From positions 3,500,879 through 3,564,878 of the forward strand of contig NC_067206.1 of NCBI RefSeq assembly GCF_026262505.1: DNA of 64,000 nucleotides, given 5' to 3'. Under the pieces are notes generated by a model. That model did not search any database and was not told where the DNA came from. It saw only the letters and a program-made list of their open reading frames with translations. The stretch is from Trichomonas vaginalis G3. Lineage: Eukaryota > Parabasalia > Trichomonadida > Trichomonadidae. Shown here piece after piece: positions 20,936-31,284 of the stretch. Position 1 is the stretch's first letter, and the number at the start of each line of letters is the position of its first letter. Made by a program: the position numbers and the translations under genes.

Positions 20936-21245
20936 GTTCATTCATTTTTTCCTTAATCTCCACATCTTCAATCTCAAACTATTCTATTTTTTAATCTTAT
21001 CTATGATTATTCCAATATCTCTTGAAAGCTGTTCACAATCCAATTTTCATTTCCCAAATCAACTTTTCATTTTTATTTCATTCGATTATCTGTACTAGAT
21101 TCATTTTTAATCTTATTTTTCCGTCATAACATCTTTTACAACTCATGTGCAAATTCTTATTTCCCATATAAATCATTAATTAAATTCAATATTCAAACTC
21201 CGTTCATGAAATTTTTATAATTCATTTATATACAATATTGTTCCG
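20936..21245. other. intergenic, nothing recognised
   Basis: T-rich sequence without ORF or strong repeat. Confidence 0.45.
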
Positions 21246-21247
21246 TA

Positions 21248-21753
21248 CCGAAATGCATCACTAGAAAAAGTGACACTTACTCTTATTTTGCGCGGCAATT
21301 TTTCTAAGTTATTTTGTTAAGCTAAATATGTTATATATCAAATCAGCTTTATAAATATTATAGAAAAGTTTATTTTTATTTTTATTTTTAATTATTATTA
21401 TTATTATTTTTAAAATTAAAAGAAAACATTAGAATTATATGGATATATTTAAATTAATTATAAAAATAAAATTGAATATATTGAAGTTTGAGTTTATAGG
21501 TATACAAATTTTAGAGGCATTTTGGCTGAGAACTATGGTCTGCGAGGTACATGGATAGAATCAGTACCTCGCAGACTATAGTTCTCTATATGGCGCCCAA
21601 AAAAAAATTATGATTGTTTTTTATCAAATCTTATCCATATTATTCTATTAATGTTAATTATATTTTATCAATTATATTTTTTAAATAATAAACACAAAAT
21701 CCACTAATTTAAAATTGGCGCCAAATGTCACTTTTGCTAGTGATGCATTTCGG
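21248..21753. mobile_element. MITE-like element, 506 bp, TA target duplication
   Basis: 28-bp terminal inverted repeats (21248-21275 and 21726-21753) begin CCGAAATGCATCACTAG, with one mismatch, and TA flanks both ends. This fits a non-autonomous Tc1/mariner-type element. No ORF is present. In the middle, 21528-21586 is a hairpin with a 23-bp stem (one mismatch) and a 13-nt loop. Confidence 0.75.
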
Positions 21754-22352
21754 TATGATATACATTTATATACAATATTACATTCTTGGTCATAACAATA
21801 ATGTCGAGTAATACATGATAATCATATAAGATATATGAAATCAAATTTTCCTAAGTTTAAGATTCTTTTTAATTATAACCTATCATATACATTGTTAATA
21901 TTAAAATAAATTCTTCTTATTAAAATTCAATGATATTACTTATTCAGTCCAAAAAATCAAATTAGATAAAATTTTCGAATTTTTATAGAATTTTTGTTTT
22001 TTATTTTTCTCAAGATCCTAAGTTACGTTCTAACTTTTAACCTCATATCCTATCATGCTAGGCTATATATTATAGTATAGATCCAAGGTGATGTGATTTT
22101 TGCATCCCTGGGATGGACGATACACCCAAAGTGTCACCTTTTTGGGATAACATGAATTTTAAATATCATGAGAGTTCTGCAAACCATATGCACAATATCT
22201 ATTCAGCCTGACTTCTTGTATATATGAGTTAGACTTCTTAAATATTGTGCTTGGGGCGATATAAGCATTTCCGAGATTACCATCGTGCTCTATAGTATGC
22301 TACTTCTCCCTGGTTCTAGCTCAGTTCCAAGGATATTGGCGTTCAAGGATTT
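21754..22352. other. intergenic with weaker inverted repeats
   Basis: Holds GCACAATAT/ATATTGTGC at about 22190-22250 and CATCCCTGGGATG near 22102. It leads into the strong hairpin cluster. No gene. Confidence 0.5.
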
Positions 22353-22633
22353 GGCAAGGTCCTTCCGAAGTCTCTCATTCGATGAGAGATTTCGGAAGAA
22401 TCTTGCCTTAAAGTACTCCAACTCTTGTTCTTTTGTTCCTAAATAGTGAGAAAAGTTATTTGACTACTTAAGGTAGAGATTATCCGAGGTCCCTCATTTG
22501 ATGAGAGGCCTCGGATAATCTCTGCCTTAAAATTGTACACTTGTAGTCCATGAGAGTGTAAGTATACATTGATAGGACAGCTTTCTTCTGAAGTCTTAGA
22601 TTTGATGAGAACCTCAGAAGAAAACTGTCCTAT
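22353..22633. repeat. three hairpins with shared apex and different arms
   Basis: Hairpins at 22353-22407, 22468-22530 and 22571-22633 have stems of 20-30 bp. Each apex is a version of CTCATTYGATGAG (the third is more diverged), while the lower arms differ completely between them yet remain complementary within each hairpin. For example AGAGATTATCCGAGG pairs with CCTCGGATAATCTCT in the second. Confidence 0.8.
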
Positions 22634-22652
22634 TTTATAGTAAAAGGAGTTT

Positions 22653-22947
22653 CAGGAGCTCCAAAGCTCCCTTTCGTAAGGATTAGGAGCTTTGGAGCTC
22701 CTGGTTCGTAGATGTGTTTCGCATCTTTCATCAGCAAAGGACATTTACCATCTGGGACTCTGTTGATGGAGACTCAGGAGCTCCAAAGCTCCCTTTAGTA
22801 AGGATTAGAAGTTTTGAAGCTCCTGGTTCGTAGACGTGTTTCGCATCTTTCATCAGAAGAGGCCCAAATGGTAAATAGCCTCTGCTGATGAGCTTCAGGA
22901 GCTCCAAGGCTCCCTCTCGTAACGATTAGGAGCTTTGTAGCTCCTGA
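22653..22947. repeat. 122-bp tandem units each holding a hairpin
   Basis: Three units start at 22653, 22775 and 22897. Each begins CAGGAGCTCCAAAGCTCCCT and folds back on AGGAGCTTTGGAGCTCCTG after about 16 nt. Between them lie ATCAG/CTGAT foldbacks that differ from unit to unit. A fourth, diverged unit starts near 23022. Confidence 0.85.
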
Positions 22948-23924
22948 AGGTAAGGTAGGATTGCTCTGATCTCTAATCAGTAGATGCCATGCCTCATTAT
23001 GAACTCTACTGACAAGAGATCAAGAGCTCCAAGGACTCCCTTTTGAGTTAGTGGCGTTCTCACCATTTAGTAGGATTGCTGATCCTACTAATGAAGTGAT
23101 CACTTAGTATACGTTTTGAATAAATTGAATTTTTTTTAGAATTTAGTATTTTTTATAGACATCACATGTATATTATAAATACATAAATATATTCTTTAAT
23201 TCAAAAAATTCAATTCGGTTTTGGGATGGGTATCCCAGCACCAAGTATTCAATTTTATTCAATTTTTTAAGAATTTTGGGTTGGGATGCCCAGACCAAAA
23301 CAAGCTTTATATTTTGATGTGTAGATACGTATGTGTGCATCATTGTTGTGTTATATATTATGTTTTTAATGAAAAAAAAATCTGATTCAAAAAAAATTAT
23401 CACTAATTAGTTGATAATATAAAGAAAAAATAGATAAATTGTATGTTTTGAGAGTATTTATCCACATTCACTCATATGAATTTCATTAAATAGTGTCTTT
23501 TTACTCCAAAATTTATTTTGAATTATTGAAATCAAAGAAAAAAAATCAGAAAAATTTCTCGAAATTTTTATTTTCAAAAAAAATTTGGATTTTATATTGA
23601 AAACTGACACTGGGAGGACGATAGGGCTGGGATTGGAGATACCCCGCTCACTTGGGAAAAATACGGATCTATATATTATAGCATATCCAAAAGGCAAGGA
23701 AATCTATAAGAGAAGCCTTTTTGGCCTATCGTTGCCCTACCTCTTTTTTTTGAAAATTATTCAACTTTTTGACTCGATTGTGAATAAGAATAATCTCTAA
23801 TCATGTCTCATTTTTTATATCAGGAACATCCATGTTAAAAATCAATGCGGAACATCTTTCTATTCCAGAAAATTTGCTCAACATTCACCGTAATGACACT
23901 GTCTAATCAACAAGAGAGCAACTG
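22948..23924. other. intergenic, decayed repeats
   Basis: Contains a hairpin TTAGTAGGAT-TGCTG-ATCCTACTAA at 23068-23092 and short reading frames (23173-23403 minus, 23585-23800 plus) without starts in context or motifs. I treat them as remnants or chance. Confidence 0.4.
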
Positions 23925-24423
23925 CCCTCTTCTGGATTAATGCTTTACCTTCTAAAGAAGATTGTAGAACAATGCCATTCCTGGAGACTTGCCTATCTCA
24001 CAAAAAAAAAGATTCTTTGGAATTTCTTCTCAAAATCCTTTCGGACTACATGCAAATAATGTAAGAAAACAAATCAAAAGGAACAATTAAACGAAAAAGT
24101 GTTTAATAAAAAAAATTCAGAATCCCCTGTTGAAAATAAGATTTTCTAAATGGCTATCTTCAACGTCAAGAAAGAAGATTATACAACTAGGAAATCTTGC
24201 ATCTCACTCATTGGAAATAGCAGAGTCTGGAGATTCAGTATCAGTGCCAAACTGAGGTCTTTCATCGTCTGATGATGGAGATCCTTGCGGGACTTGATTT
24301 GTTTGAGGACGGTTTTGAGTTTGAATAGGAGCCTTGACTACTTGAGTAGGAAGATTGTTATTCATATCAGAGATAAATATGACAGTTTTTCACTTTTTTT
24401 TGAATTATTTGAGAAGAAACACG
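23925..24423 (-). repeat. 0.5-kb host repeat, copy 1 (uninterrupted)
   Basis: Nearly identical to 53186-53685. Both copies run without a break to AACACG. Copy 1 then continues TTACTGATAT, whereas copy 2 meets Maverick B. Copy 1 is therefore the empty-site reference for that insertion. Confidence 0.9.
24204..24365 (-). CDS. small Pro/Gln/Ser-rich ORF, copy 1
   Basis: A 53-codon frame (starts MNNNLPTQVV, ends ISNE) is kept intact in both copies of the repeat. It has no known domain and looks disordered. It may be a real small protein or the 5' exon-like start of a larger repeated gene. Conservation may only reflect recent duplication, so confidence is low. Confidence 0.3.
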   Translation of the reverse strand: MNNNLPTQVVKAPIQTQNRPQTNQVPQGSPSSDDERPQFGTDTESPDSAISNE

Positions 24424-25020
24424 TTACTGATATAAATATGATTTTGCATATTTCAGGCAAGCAGCTTTTCTATGCTGCGAGGGAGAAAGAATTTGTATAT
24501 TCTTATGGTTTTTTTTTGTTACAGTTCACTTCATTTAATGTCCCCCAAAATAGCTAAAAATTTTAGGGGTTGCTAATGGCAGAAATGTTTTTTTCCCTCA
24601 TACTTATGTTCTATTTCGATATATTATAAATTTACTACCTTTTTTATATGCCTTCAAAATATGCAATGATCCTTTTTGCACTTTTAACGGTTCTATAGAA
24701 AAGAGAAAAGTGACTAAAATTGAATTGGCGAAAAATCAATTTTAATGAGCTTCATTTATTGATTTTTTTCAAAGGATTTTTTTTAAAAAGATCAATGGGC
24801 TATTAGCTTATCTTCATTTCGCCCTAACCCTCCATGCTTTTCACCATTCCAACTCAATTTCAGCTCAAATTGCAATTCTAATTTCCCCAGAAATTAGCTA
24901 ATAGTCTCACACACACCTTCTATTCCATTTACCAATGAAGTTTAACCTATTTCCAACACAACTTTGGGCCATATCCCCAAATATCTTTATTATTTTATTA
25001 ATTTTCCTCCATTTTGTTTT

Positions 25021-25056
<36 letters not shown>

Positions 25057-25057
25057 T
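24424..25057. other. left flank of Maverick A
   Basis: AT-rich host DNA ending in about 30 A's and GGGT. About 80 bp at 24650-24732 are an inverted, diverged copy of 50213-50305 on the other side of the element. Confidence 0.6.
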
Positions 25058-25236
25058 AGTGGGGCTTCCAGGCACTTCGTGCCTTCTAGCCCTGAGGATG
25101 AATGAGTATAATGAAGTTTTTTTTTCTTGGGGTGTCCTTCCAGGCACTTCGTGCCTTCTAGCCCACATAAATGAAGTTTTTATTCGGAGGTCTTCCAGGA
25201 GCTTTTCACAAATTATATATGTTTTCATGTTTTGTC
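25058..25236 (+). repeat. left terminal inverted repeat of Maverick A
   Basis: Matches the right end in inverted orientation, with an internal partial duplication (25064-25120 and about 25132-25175). The terminal 25062-25092 can fold: GGGCT/AGCCC outside, then AGGCAC/GTGCCT with a TTC loop. Confidence 0.85.
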
Positions 25237-25372
25237 AAGACTTCATCGTAAATGTTTTGTCATGATTTCTTCGTAAATGTTTTGTCAAGACTTCTTCGTA
25301 AAATCAGACAAAAATATAATTTAGGGTAGATGGGTATATCTAACCTCTTTTCTAACCTCTTTTCTACCCTCT
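25229..25372. repeat. 28-bp repeats and TAACC-type repeat
   Basis: 25229-25300 holds repeats of GTCAAGACTTCTTCGTAAAT type. 25326-25372 holds TAACCTCTTTTC tandem units. Both families recur in inverted orientation at 41035-41100, 42055-42130 and 40957-41283. Confidence 0.75.
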
Positions 25373-25518
25373 TGAATTTTCAAGACTTCTTCGTCATAGG
25401 CACGGAGATAGGACGGTTATTTTACAAAACTGACAACACTTTGACCGAGTAGTTTTTGTGCTGAACAAAAAGTGTCATATAAACATCTGTCAAAAACCGC
25501 TTTTTAACTTCACTTAAA

Positions 25519-28500
25519 ATGCCACGTAAGCTACGTAAGAATATACGTAAGAATATACGTAAGAGGAAGGGAGCATTGAAACATCCAATAGTAAAACTAA
25601 CACCACAACAACAGTTGCAACAACAAATGATGAATGACCCCACTATGTTGCAACAAATGTCAAGCAACCCTATGCTTTTAAACCGAGTTATTGGTGCACA
25701 GAGTGGAGGTTTAAGAGCGGCACTTTTAGCGAAAATGGCAGGCTATGGTGGAGCTGCAGACGGAACAGCTTATAACCCTCAAAGTCAAATGAATTTGAGT
25801 TCACTCAAAAATCAAATAACAGATGTCAAAAAGTCAAACATAGACATACAGAAACAAATAAGTGAAAACGAAAAAAAACTAGAATATGACAGACACACAA
25901 AGAAACTCAATGAGTTAAACGTAGAGAAAAAGAAGAAAGAAGAACAACTGAAAGAACTAAGTACAGAGGAATATGCGAAAAAAGTGTCAGAAAAAGCAGC
26001 AGAAGTAGCAAAAATGGAACAAGATGTCATAAATTTGAAAAACCATACTACTCAATATAAAGTACTGAAAGATGAAGAAATAAAACAAAAAGCCCTGAAG
26101 ACATATATGGATAGCGATGAGTATAAAAAAGAAGTTGAAGCAAATGTAAAGGCAGAAAAACTTTTACAGTTGCAAAACCAAACCGTACAGTATGAAAACT
26201 TAGCACAAGAAAGTAAAAATAACGACGCAGCCATGCAAAAGGCAATGAAAAGCGCAGAATATATAAAAGCTAATAATGACTGGTTAGATGCCCAAGCCAA
26301 CGCCAAAGCAGCCCAACTTATAGGGTCAATAAGGACAAAAATACAAGCGGATGAAGACAGTTCAAATGAAGCTTTAATGAATGCTGACTTTAAGAACGCT
26401 TTCGAAGCTCTTCATAGTAAGGTGAAACTAGTGAACGACTTCTCATCTGGAAAGAAACTGAAGTCTGAAGGTTTCGACAACGAGTTAAGAGAAGTAGCAC
26501 AAAATATGACGAAAATAACAGATGCAGCAACGAGACAGGCAGTTCAAAGTGCCTATGACGCCGTTAGAGCAACTGTTGTGAAAAGTCAAGAAAAAGAGTT
26601 ACAACAGACCAAAACAGACCTAGTAAATGCTTTCTTAAGAACGAAAAGTCAGGTAGGACATTACGCTGCAGATGGAACATATGTGCCAGCTGGTGGAACT
26701 TATATACCACCAAACCCTCCAAGAGAAGCACCTGCACCAGGACTACCTATGACATTTACATCGTCACATGGACACAGACACAGGCATGCACCAAAACCAA
26801 CACAACAACCAACAGTTCAAAATCCAGCACAACAACAACCACAACCAGCACAGCAACCAACAGTTCAAAATCCAGCACAACAACCAGCACAAACAGAGCA
26901 AGGACATAAAAGAAGTAGAGAACAAGGAAACCAAGAATTCTTAAAAATGCTTAAAGAAGAGTGTGGTTTCCCAGATAGTATTGACTTTAGTGACAGATAT
27001 AAAGAAGCTATTAGAAAGTTCAAGGATGGAAATACTGACCCGAACCTATTTAGCTTTATGGCTCAGCACCAAAACGGATATAATCTCAAACCTGGAAAAT
27101 ACAAGCTCGCTAAGGGATATGATTTAATAGCATATCATCCAAATGACATGGATGAATTTACTCCGAGATATTTGATGTCAGAGCTAAATGACAATTCAAC
27201 TTTCGTCATGAAACGCGTAAAAAATAGAGACGGAACGAAAGAACAAAAGCTTATGAATGCGGATGACGTAGATAGGGAAATTGTTGAAAACGGTCTCGGA
27301 ATATATGAAATGCCAGCAGATGAGGTACAAGAAACTCCACAGGAAGAAGTTCAGATACAACCAGACATGGAAGAAATAGTTCAGCAACAACAGCTAGAAG
27401 AGCCTGAAGGAAACGAACAAGTCACTCCTTTGGAAACTAACTTCACAGAACTAGATGAAGATTTGGAACAGCCGAAAAATCTTGACCCTCAACAAGAGTA
27501 TGCGGAGAATATGGAATATTTCCAAGAGTCTAAAAAAAATTCGGCTGACATAGTAGAAGAATATCGAAAAATGTTTGCCGACATACAAAAGACTCCAACA
27601 CCAGATGAAAATATTCAGCATAGAATGGAAGTACTGAAAGAAAATGTACACAAATACAACAACCCTTTTTACTTACGAGCATTTAACGTTCAATCTTCGG
27701 ATGAACTCGGTGAAGATAAAAGGTTAAATTTCAAGAAAACATATAGAAATGAAACATTGTTTAAAGTTCATTCAGAACCTAACCAAGATGGAAACAAACC
27801 TACTTTTGTTTCTGCAGACGATGGAACTACAATGAGATGGGGTCATAAAGCTAACCCGGATAGGTGGTTCATAAACTTACAACCACAATTCCAAGAAGTT
27901 GTAGACGCAATGGAAGTCAATGGTGAACCAGATATAGCTGGTATTTTCAGCGCGGCTTTAATGCCATTGAAAGATATGAAACATGCAGATATTTTGGACC
28001 AGTATGAAATGAACATGGCTGATGGAAATATAACACCTGACGTTCTAAAACATTTATCTCAAAGAACTACACAGAACCATAGAGATGGTATATTTGGTGA
28101 AGAGTTTAGAAAGAAAGTTAGGGAGATAGAAGGAAGAGAACCTATTGTACATGACCTTGCAAACGAAAGTTTGCAAAATGTCATAAAAACTTACTTTGCA
28201 GGCGATGAATCGAGAAGGGATGAATATTTAAGAAAACTCAAATGGACAGTACCAAATGAAATGTTAGTATTGAAAAACATGTTCCTTGACAAAATAAAAC
28301 CAACTACAGAAATAAACGACGCAAGACTGAAAGATTGGGTAGAAGCTTTCCCATTCACAAAAGATATAGTTGGTAACATGGAAAGAAAACCAGAATGGCT
28401 ACAAAAACATATATTTGGAAACGAGCATATTCCATATGGACAGGCACTGTTTGAAGAGCTTGAACCGGAAACTCAGGAAAGAGTCATGCAAACAATACGC

Positions 28501-28731
28501 GAAGACTCAAATACAGACTATGACAAACTCTTTCTAGGATATAGGTTACCTGAGATGGGCGACCAGAGCCAAAAGGCAAAAAGGACATGGGAAATTTGCA
28601 ACATACTAGATGAACATAATGCAAAGATGCAACAACTTCAAGCAGAGGGCAATGAAGGAAAAAGAAGAGTTAAAAACTCAGTCAGGAAGAAAGTAAAGCT
28701 TGGTCCACGTGGGTTCTATTATGACATATAA
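25519..28731 (+). CDS. large coiled-coil protein of Maverick A
   Basis: A 1070-aa protein directly upstream of the major capsid gene. It starts very basic (MPRKLRKNIRKNIRKRKG). A Gln/Met-rich helix follows, then long coiled coil (~90-260, KKKEEQLKEL-like), a Pro/Gln-rich linker with repeated PAQQPTVQNPAQQ (~425-470), and a mixed alpha/beta C-terminal half ending in a basic tail. I recognise no enzymatic motif. The position and basic ends suggest a virion core or scaffold protein that may bind DNA; that is inference. The ATG follows TTTTTAACTTCACTTAAA, the promoter-like pattern of this element. The frame is intact. Confidence 0.7.
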   Translation: MPRKLRKNIRKNIRKRKGALKHPIVKLTPQQQLQQQMMNDPTMLQQMSSNPMLLNRVIGAQSGGLRAALLAKMAGYGGAADGTAYNPQSQMNLSSLKNQITDVKKSNIDIQKQISENEKKLEYDRHTKKLNELNVEKKKKEEQLKELSTEEYAKKVSEKAAEVAKMEQDVINLKNHTTQYKVLKDEEIKQKALKTYMDSDEYKKEVEANVKAEKLLQLQNQTVQYENLAQESKNNDAAMQKAMKSAEYIKANNDWLDAQANAKAAQLIGSIRTKIQADEDSSNEALMNADFKNAFEALHSKVKLVNDFSSGKKLKSEGFDNELREVAQNMTKITDAATRQAVQSAYDAVRATVVKSQEKELQQTKTDLVNAFLRTKSQVGHYAADGTYVPAGGTYIPPNPPREAPAPGLPMTFTSSHGHRHRHAPKPTQQPTVQNPAQQQPQPAQQPTVQNPAQQPAQTEQGHKRSREQGNQEFLKMLKEECGFPDSIDFSDRYKEAIRKFKDGNTDPNLFSFMAQHQNGYNLKPGKYKLAKGYDLIAYHPNDMDEFTPRYLMSELNDNSTFVMKRVKNRDGTKEQKLMNADDVDREIVENGLGIYEMPADEVQETPQEEVQIQPDMEEIVQQQQLEEPEGNEQVTPLETNFTELDEDLEQPKNLDPQQEYAENMEYFQESKKNSADIVEEYRKMFADIQKTPTPDENIQHRMEVLKENVHKYNNPFYLRAFNVQSSDELGEDKRLNFKKTYRNETLFKVHSEPNQDGNKPTFVSADDGTTMRWGHKANPDRWFINLQPQFQEVVDAMEVNGEPDIAGIFSAALMPLKDMKHADILDQYEMNMADGNITPDVLKHLSQRTTQNHRDGIFGEEFRKKVREIEGREPIVHDLANESLQNVIKTYFAGDESRRDEYLRKLKWTVPNEMLVLKNMFLDKIKPTTEINDARLKDWVEAFPFTKDIVGNMERKPEWLQKHIFGNEHIPYGQALFEELEPETQERVMQTIREDSNTDYDKLFLGYRLPEMGDQSQKAKRTWEICNILDEHNAKMQQLQAEGNEGKRRVKNSVRKKVKLGPRGFYYDI

Positions 28732-28763
28732 ATCCAACTATTCTATATTTTTACTCATATGAA

Positions 28764-30370
28764 ATGTACGCCGCTCAGAATATAACGCCAACAGTTTTGG
28801 ATGCTATGAATGGAAATGTTTCCGAATGGTATAACGAATGCGACAATGCCATTAGAAGGTCAGAAATAGTTCCTGGAACTTACGAATATACAACTGCTGT
28901 TTCTTATGGAAACGTAGGTGAGTTTGGAGAAGGTTCTTCAACAACAGTAGATATTGCTTGCGACAGGTTTCATATAATTTCTATTGACAACTCATTCTTA
29001 TACGTGGAACAAGACATTGAAATAAACCTTCTGCCAAGTTGTCTGACAAGAAAGGTTGCAATGGAATTTTCTATGTCGGATACCAATATGCTCCAGAAGT
29101 TTTCATGGGATATAAGATATATTCTAACTCTGACTTAGTTCAAACAGTAACATGGGCAAACTATGAATGGTTCGCTTTGAGAAACTCAGTACAACCACAA
29201 GCTAGAGAACAAACAGACCAGTATGCAACTATTGAGAAAATAAGAAGACTTGACCCTAACGTTCCAGGAGTTTATGTTGACCTTTCTGGACAAAATGCAG
29301 CAGCAGTAACCAAAGTAAAATTGAAACTTAGAGTTCCTTTGTCATCTTTCCTCATCTTCAGGTTTTTAAGATACTTGCCAAACTGGGCAGGAAAAATTTC
29401 TATCGAACTTACTCCAAGCAAAAATAACTTAGTCATTGCACCAACACAAGACCCATTCACTCTTACAGAAGTAGTGGGAACAAATAAAATGTCATTCGCC
29501 GACTTTTGCAAAAACAAAGTTGACTTAGACTTTGGTTTCTCAAACCTCAACACTGAAGTAAACTATTATTTCAATGCTGCTGGAGATGCTTGGGACCCAG
29601 TTAAGTTCACATGCGAAAAATTTGAATGCAAGAGAATAGAAAGCAGACTTGCAGTCTATATGTTGGACCCAGATATTTCAAATGCTTTAGCTGCCAAATA
29701 TATTGCAGTTCCACTTATGTTCCCTATACACCAAATATCTGTCAAAGACTTTGCAGGTGAAGTTGGAAACCAAAGTGCTGACCCAGGTGCAAGAACAGAT
29801 ATTGCCTTAACAACTGCAATGAAACATGCAGATACTATGTTTGTACTGTTCAGACGAACTATAAATGACTATTCTTGCTTCTACAACCCTGGTATTAAAT
29901 ACCATATAAACATAGATGGCAAATACTATCCAAGAGAAGAATATTCCACAGTTGAAGATATGAGGTCATACAACTTGACATTAGATGCTATGAACTTTAA
30001 CAACAACTTCACAACAACCATTAACCCTGAAATGCAAAGTTCTATTATGCCATATGTGAAAGTATGGACCCATACAGGAGCTCAAAAAACTCAATATACA
30101 AATGGAGACCGTTCAAACTTTTGGCTTGGCATTCCATTTGCTGACTCAGAAGACTTTATGGGTGGTATTTCAACTGTTGGTACAGTTCAAATACAATATA
30201 CTGGTGACAGAGACGGTCCAGATGAATTGAAAGCAAAGAAGTTTACAAAACCAATAGCACTTTTCACGGAAGATGCTCTTTTGAAGATTCGTTCGATGAA
30301 ACCTGCTGGGGCTCCTCAGATTGGCATAACGACAGCTTCCATCGAGCAGATTTTGGCAGCAGGTCAGTAA
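28764..30370 (+). CDS. major capsid protein (double jelly-roll type), frame broken once
   Basis: Frames 28764-29138 and 29039-30370 belong to one gene of about 535 codons. The switch lies near 29035-29045, where the first frame passes LLPSC and the second picks up SDKKGCN. The product aligns by pattern with the intact capsid of Maverick B (55243-56766): KLKLRVPLSSFLIFRFLRY here against KLRLRIPVRRFLPLEAIRF there, both followed by an Ala-Gly-x-Ile strand. Polinton major capsids have two jelly-rolls and form virion facets. The start follows TTTTTACTCATATGAA. The break may be mutation, error or a recoding site. Confidence 0.75.
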
Positions 30371-30683
30371 GTTGTTCTTGAACTGACTTCTCTCCGTCAA
30401 ATATTGACAGTACGCCAGTTTTGATATAATATTGTATTATAAACTTACCTTTAGAAATATCGGTCAGTTTTGTTGTTATATTTTTGTCTGCTTCAAGAAC
30501 TTTCACCATCTCGGTTATACCAACTTTCTTTGCTTTATGAAAATATTTTGGTTCAGCAAAGACTGCTATTCTATAACATTTACCATTGTTTGTATAAAGA
30601 ACTATTCTGTCAATGTATTTGTATTGTTTGTGTGTGTAAACTTTGTTTTGCTTCAATTCGAAGAGATACTCAAATACGTCCAT
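30264..30683 (-). CDS. hypothetical Maverick protein
   Basis: A 139-aa frame whose 3' end overlaps the capsid gene antisense by 107 bp. The first ~85 residues form alternating strands and helices, followed by a hydrophilic tail rich in Ser and Glu. No known family. The ATG is 18 bp from the divergent ATG at 30702, with a T-rich promoter-like spacer read both ways, which supports it as a gene. Confidence 0.5.
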   Translation of the reverse strand: MDVFEYLFELKQNKVYTHKQYKYIDRIVLYTNNGKCYRIAVFAEPKYFHKAKKVGITEMVKVLEADKNITTKLTDISKGKFIIQYYIKTGVLSIFDGEKSVQEQLTDLLPKSARWKLSLCQSEEPQQVSSNESSKEHLP

Positions 30684-30701
30684 CTTTTTATTCTAAGTAA
30701 A
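30684..30701. promoter_or_regulatory. bidirectional promoter-like spacer
   Basis: The 18 bp between divergent ATGs read TTTTTATTCTAAGTAAA, matching the T5-A plus 8-10 nt plus AAATG pattern found before most Maverick genes. Confidence 0.5.
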
Positions 30702-31280
30702 ATGTCATTTCCGAAAAATAGAAGCGTGAGTGTTTCAAAAGGTTTAATGGCGGTGGCAGATGTGAAGTTAAATTCACCAACTCAAACAAACAGTCAAAGT
30801 GTTGTTGTCAATGTCAAAGACAGAGATGTTGAAGTGGGGAAACCATACGAAGACGAAGATGGTATAACAATAGTTCCTGTAAAAGAACCAACATATCCTG
30901 AAGTTAGCAGAGACTTAAGTTCTGTTGCAGATATTCGAAACGACTACCAACAACTTAAAGACAAACTTAAAACTCAGGAGAAGATTTGTCAAGCTTTAGG
31001 TATAATGTTAAACTTGGTCGAACACAACCCTGTAAAAGTGAACTCATATGTCATTGCACCTCATGAAGTTTTGAAAGAACTATTGAAACTTTTGACAGAG
31101 GCAGACGATATAAACATCAAAGAAATAGAACCCGACGTTAGTTGCTGTGGTGTTTCATATAATGTCATTGACAAGATATACGTTATGAAAGGAGGTGAAA
31201 CGTTGAACTTAAAATATAGTTTCCCAGACGTCATAAAAATATTTGACGACCACAACATTTCATTAAAATTTAGTTGCTAA
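30702..31280 (+). CDS. hypothetical Maverick protein with coiled coil
   Basis: 192 aa. I chose the ATG at 30702 (MSFPKNRSVS) rather than the upstream open frame because the promoter-like motif abuts it. A flexible N-terminus is followed by a helix around residues 70-115 (DYQQLKDKLKTQEK) and a mixed C-terminal part with two Cys (SCCGVSYN). Unknown family. It stops 4 bp before the next gene, so the two are probably co-expressed structural or assembly proteins. Confidence 0.55.
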   Translation: MSFPKNRSVSVSKGLMAVADVKLNSPTQTNSQSVVVNVKDRDVEVGKPYEDEDGITIVPVKEPTYPEVSRDLSSVADIRNDYQQLKDKLKTQEKICQALGIMLNLVEHNPVKVNSYVIAPHEVLKELLKLLTEADDINIKEIEPDVSCCGVSYNVIDKIYVMKGGETLNLKYSFPDVIKIFDDHNISLKFSC

Positions 31281-31284
31281 GTAA

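Noticed and set aside
20723..20956. ORFs on both strands over the tandem hairpins
   Set aside because: The coding look comes from the direct and inverted repeats themselves.
22353..22947. CRISPR-like array
   Set aside because: Repeats are foldbacks of unequal spacing in eukaryotic DNA with no cas genes.
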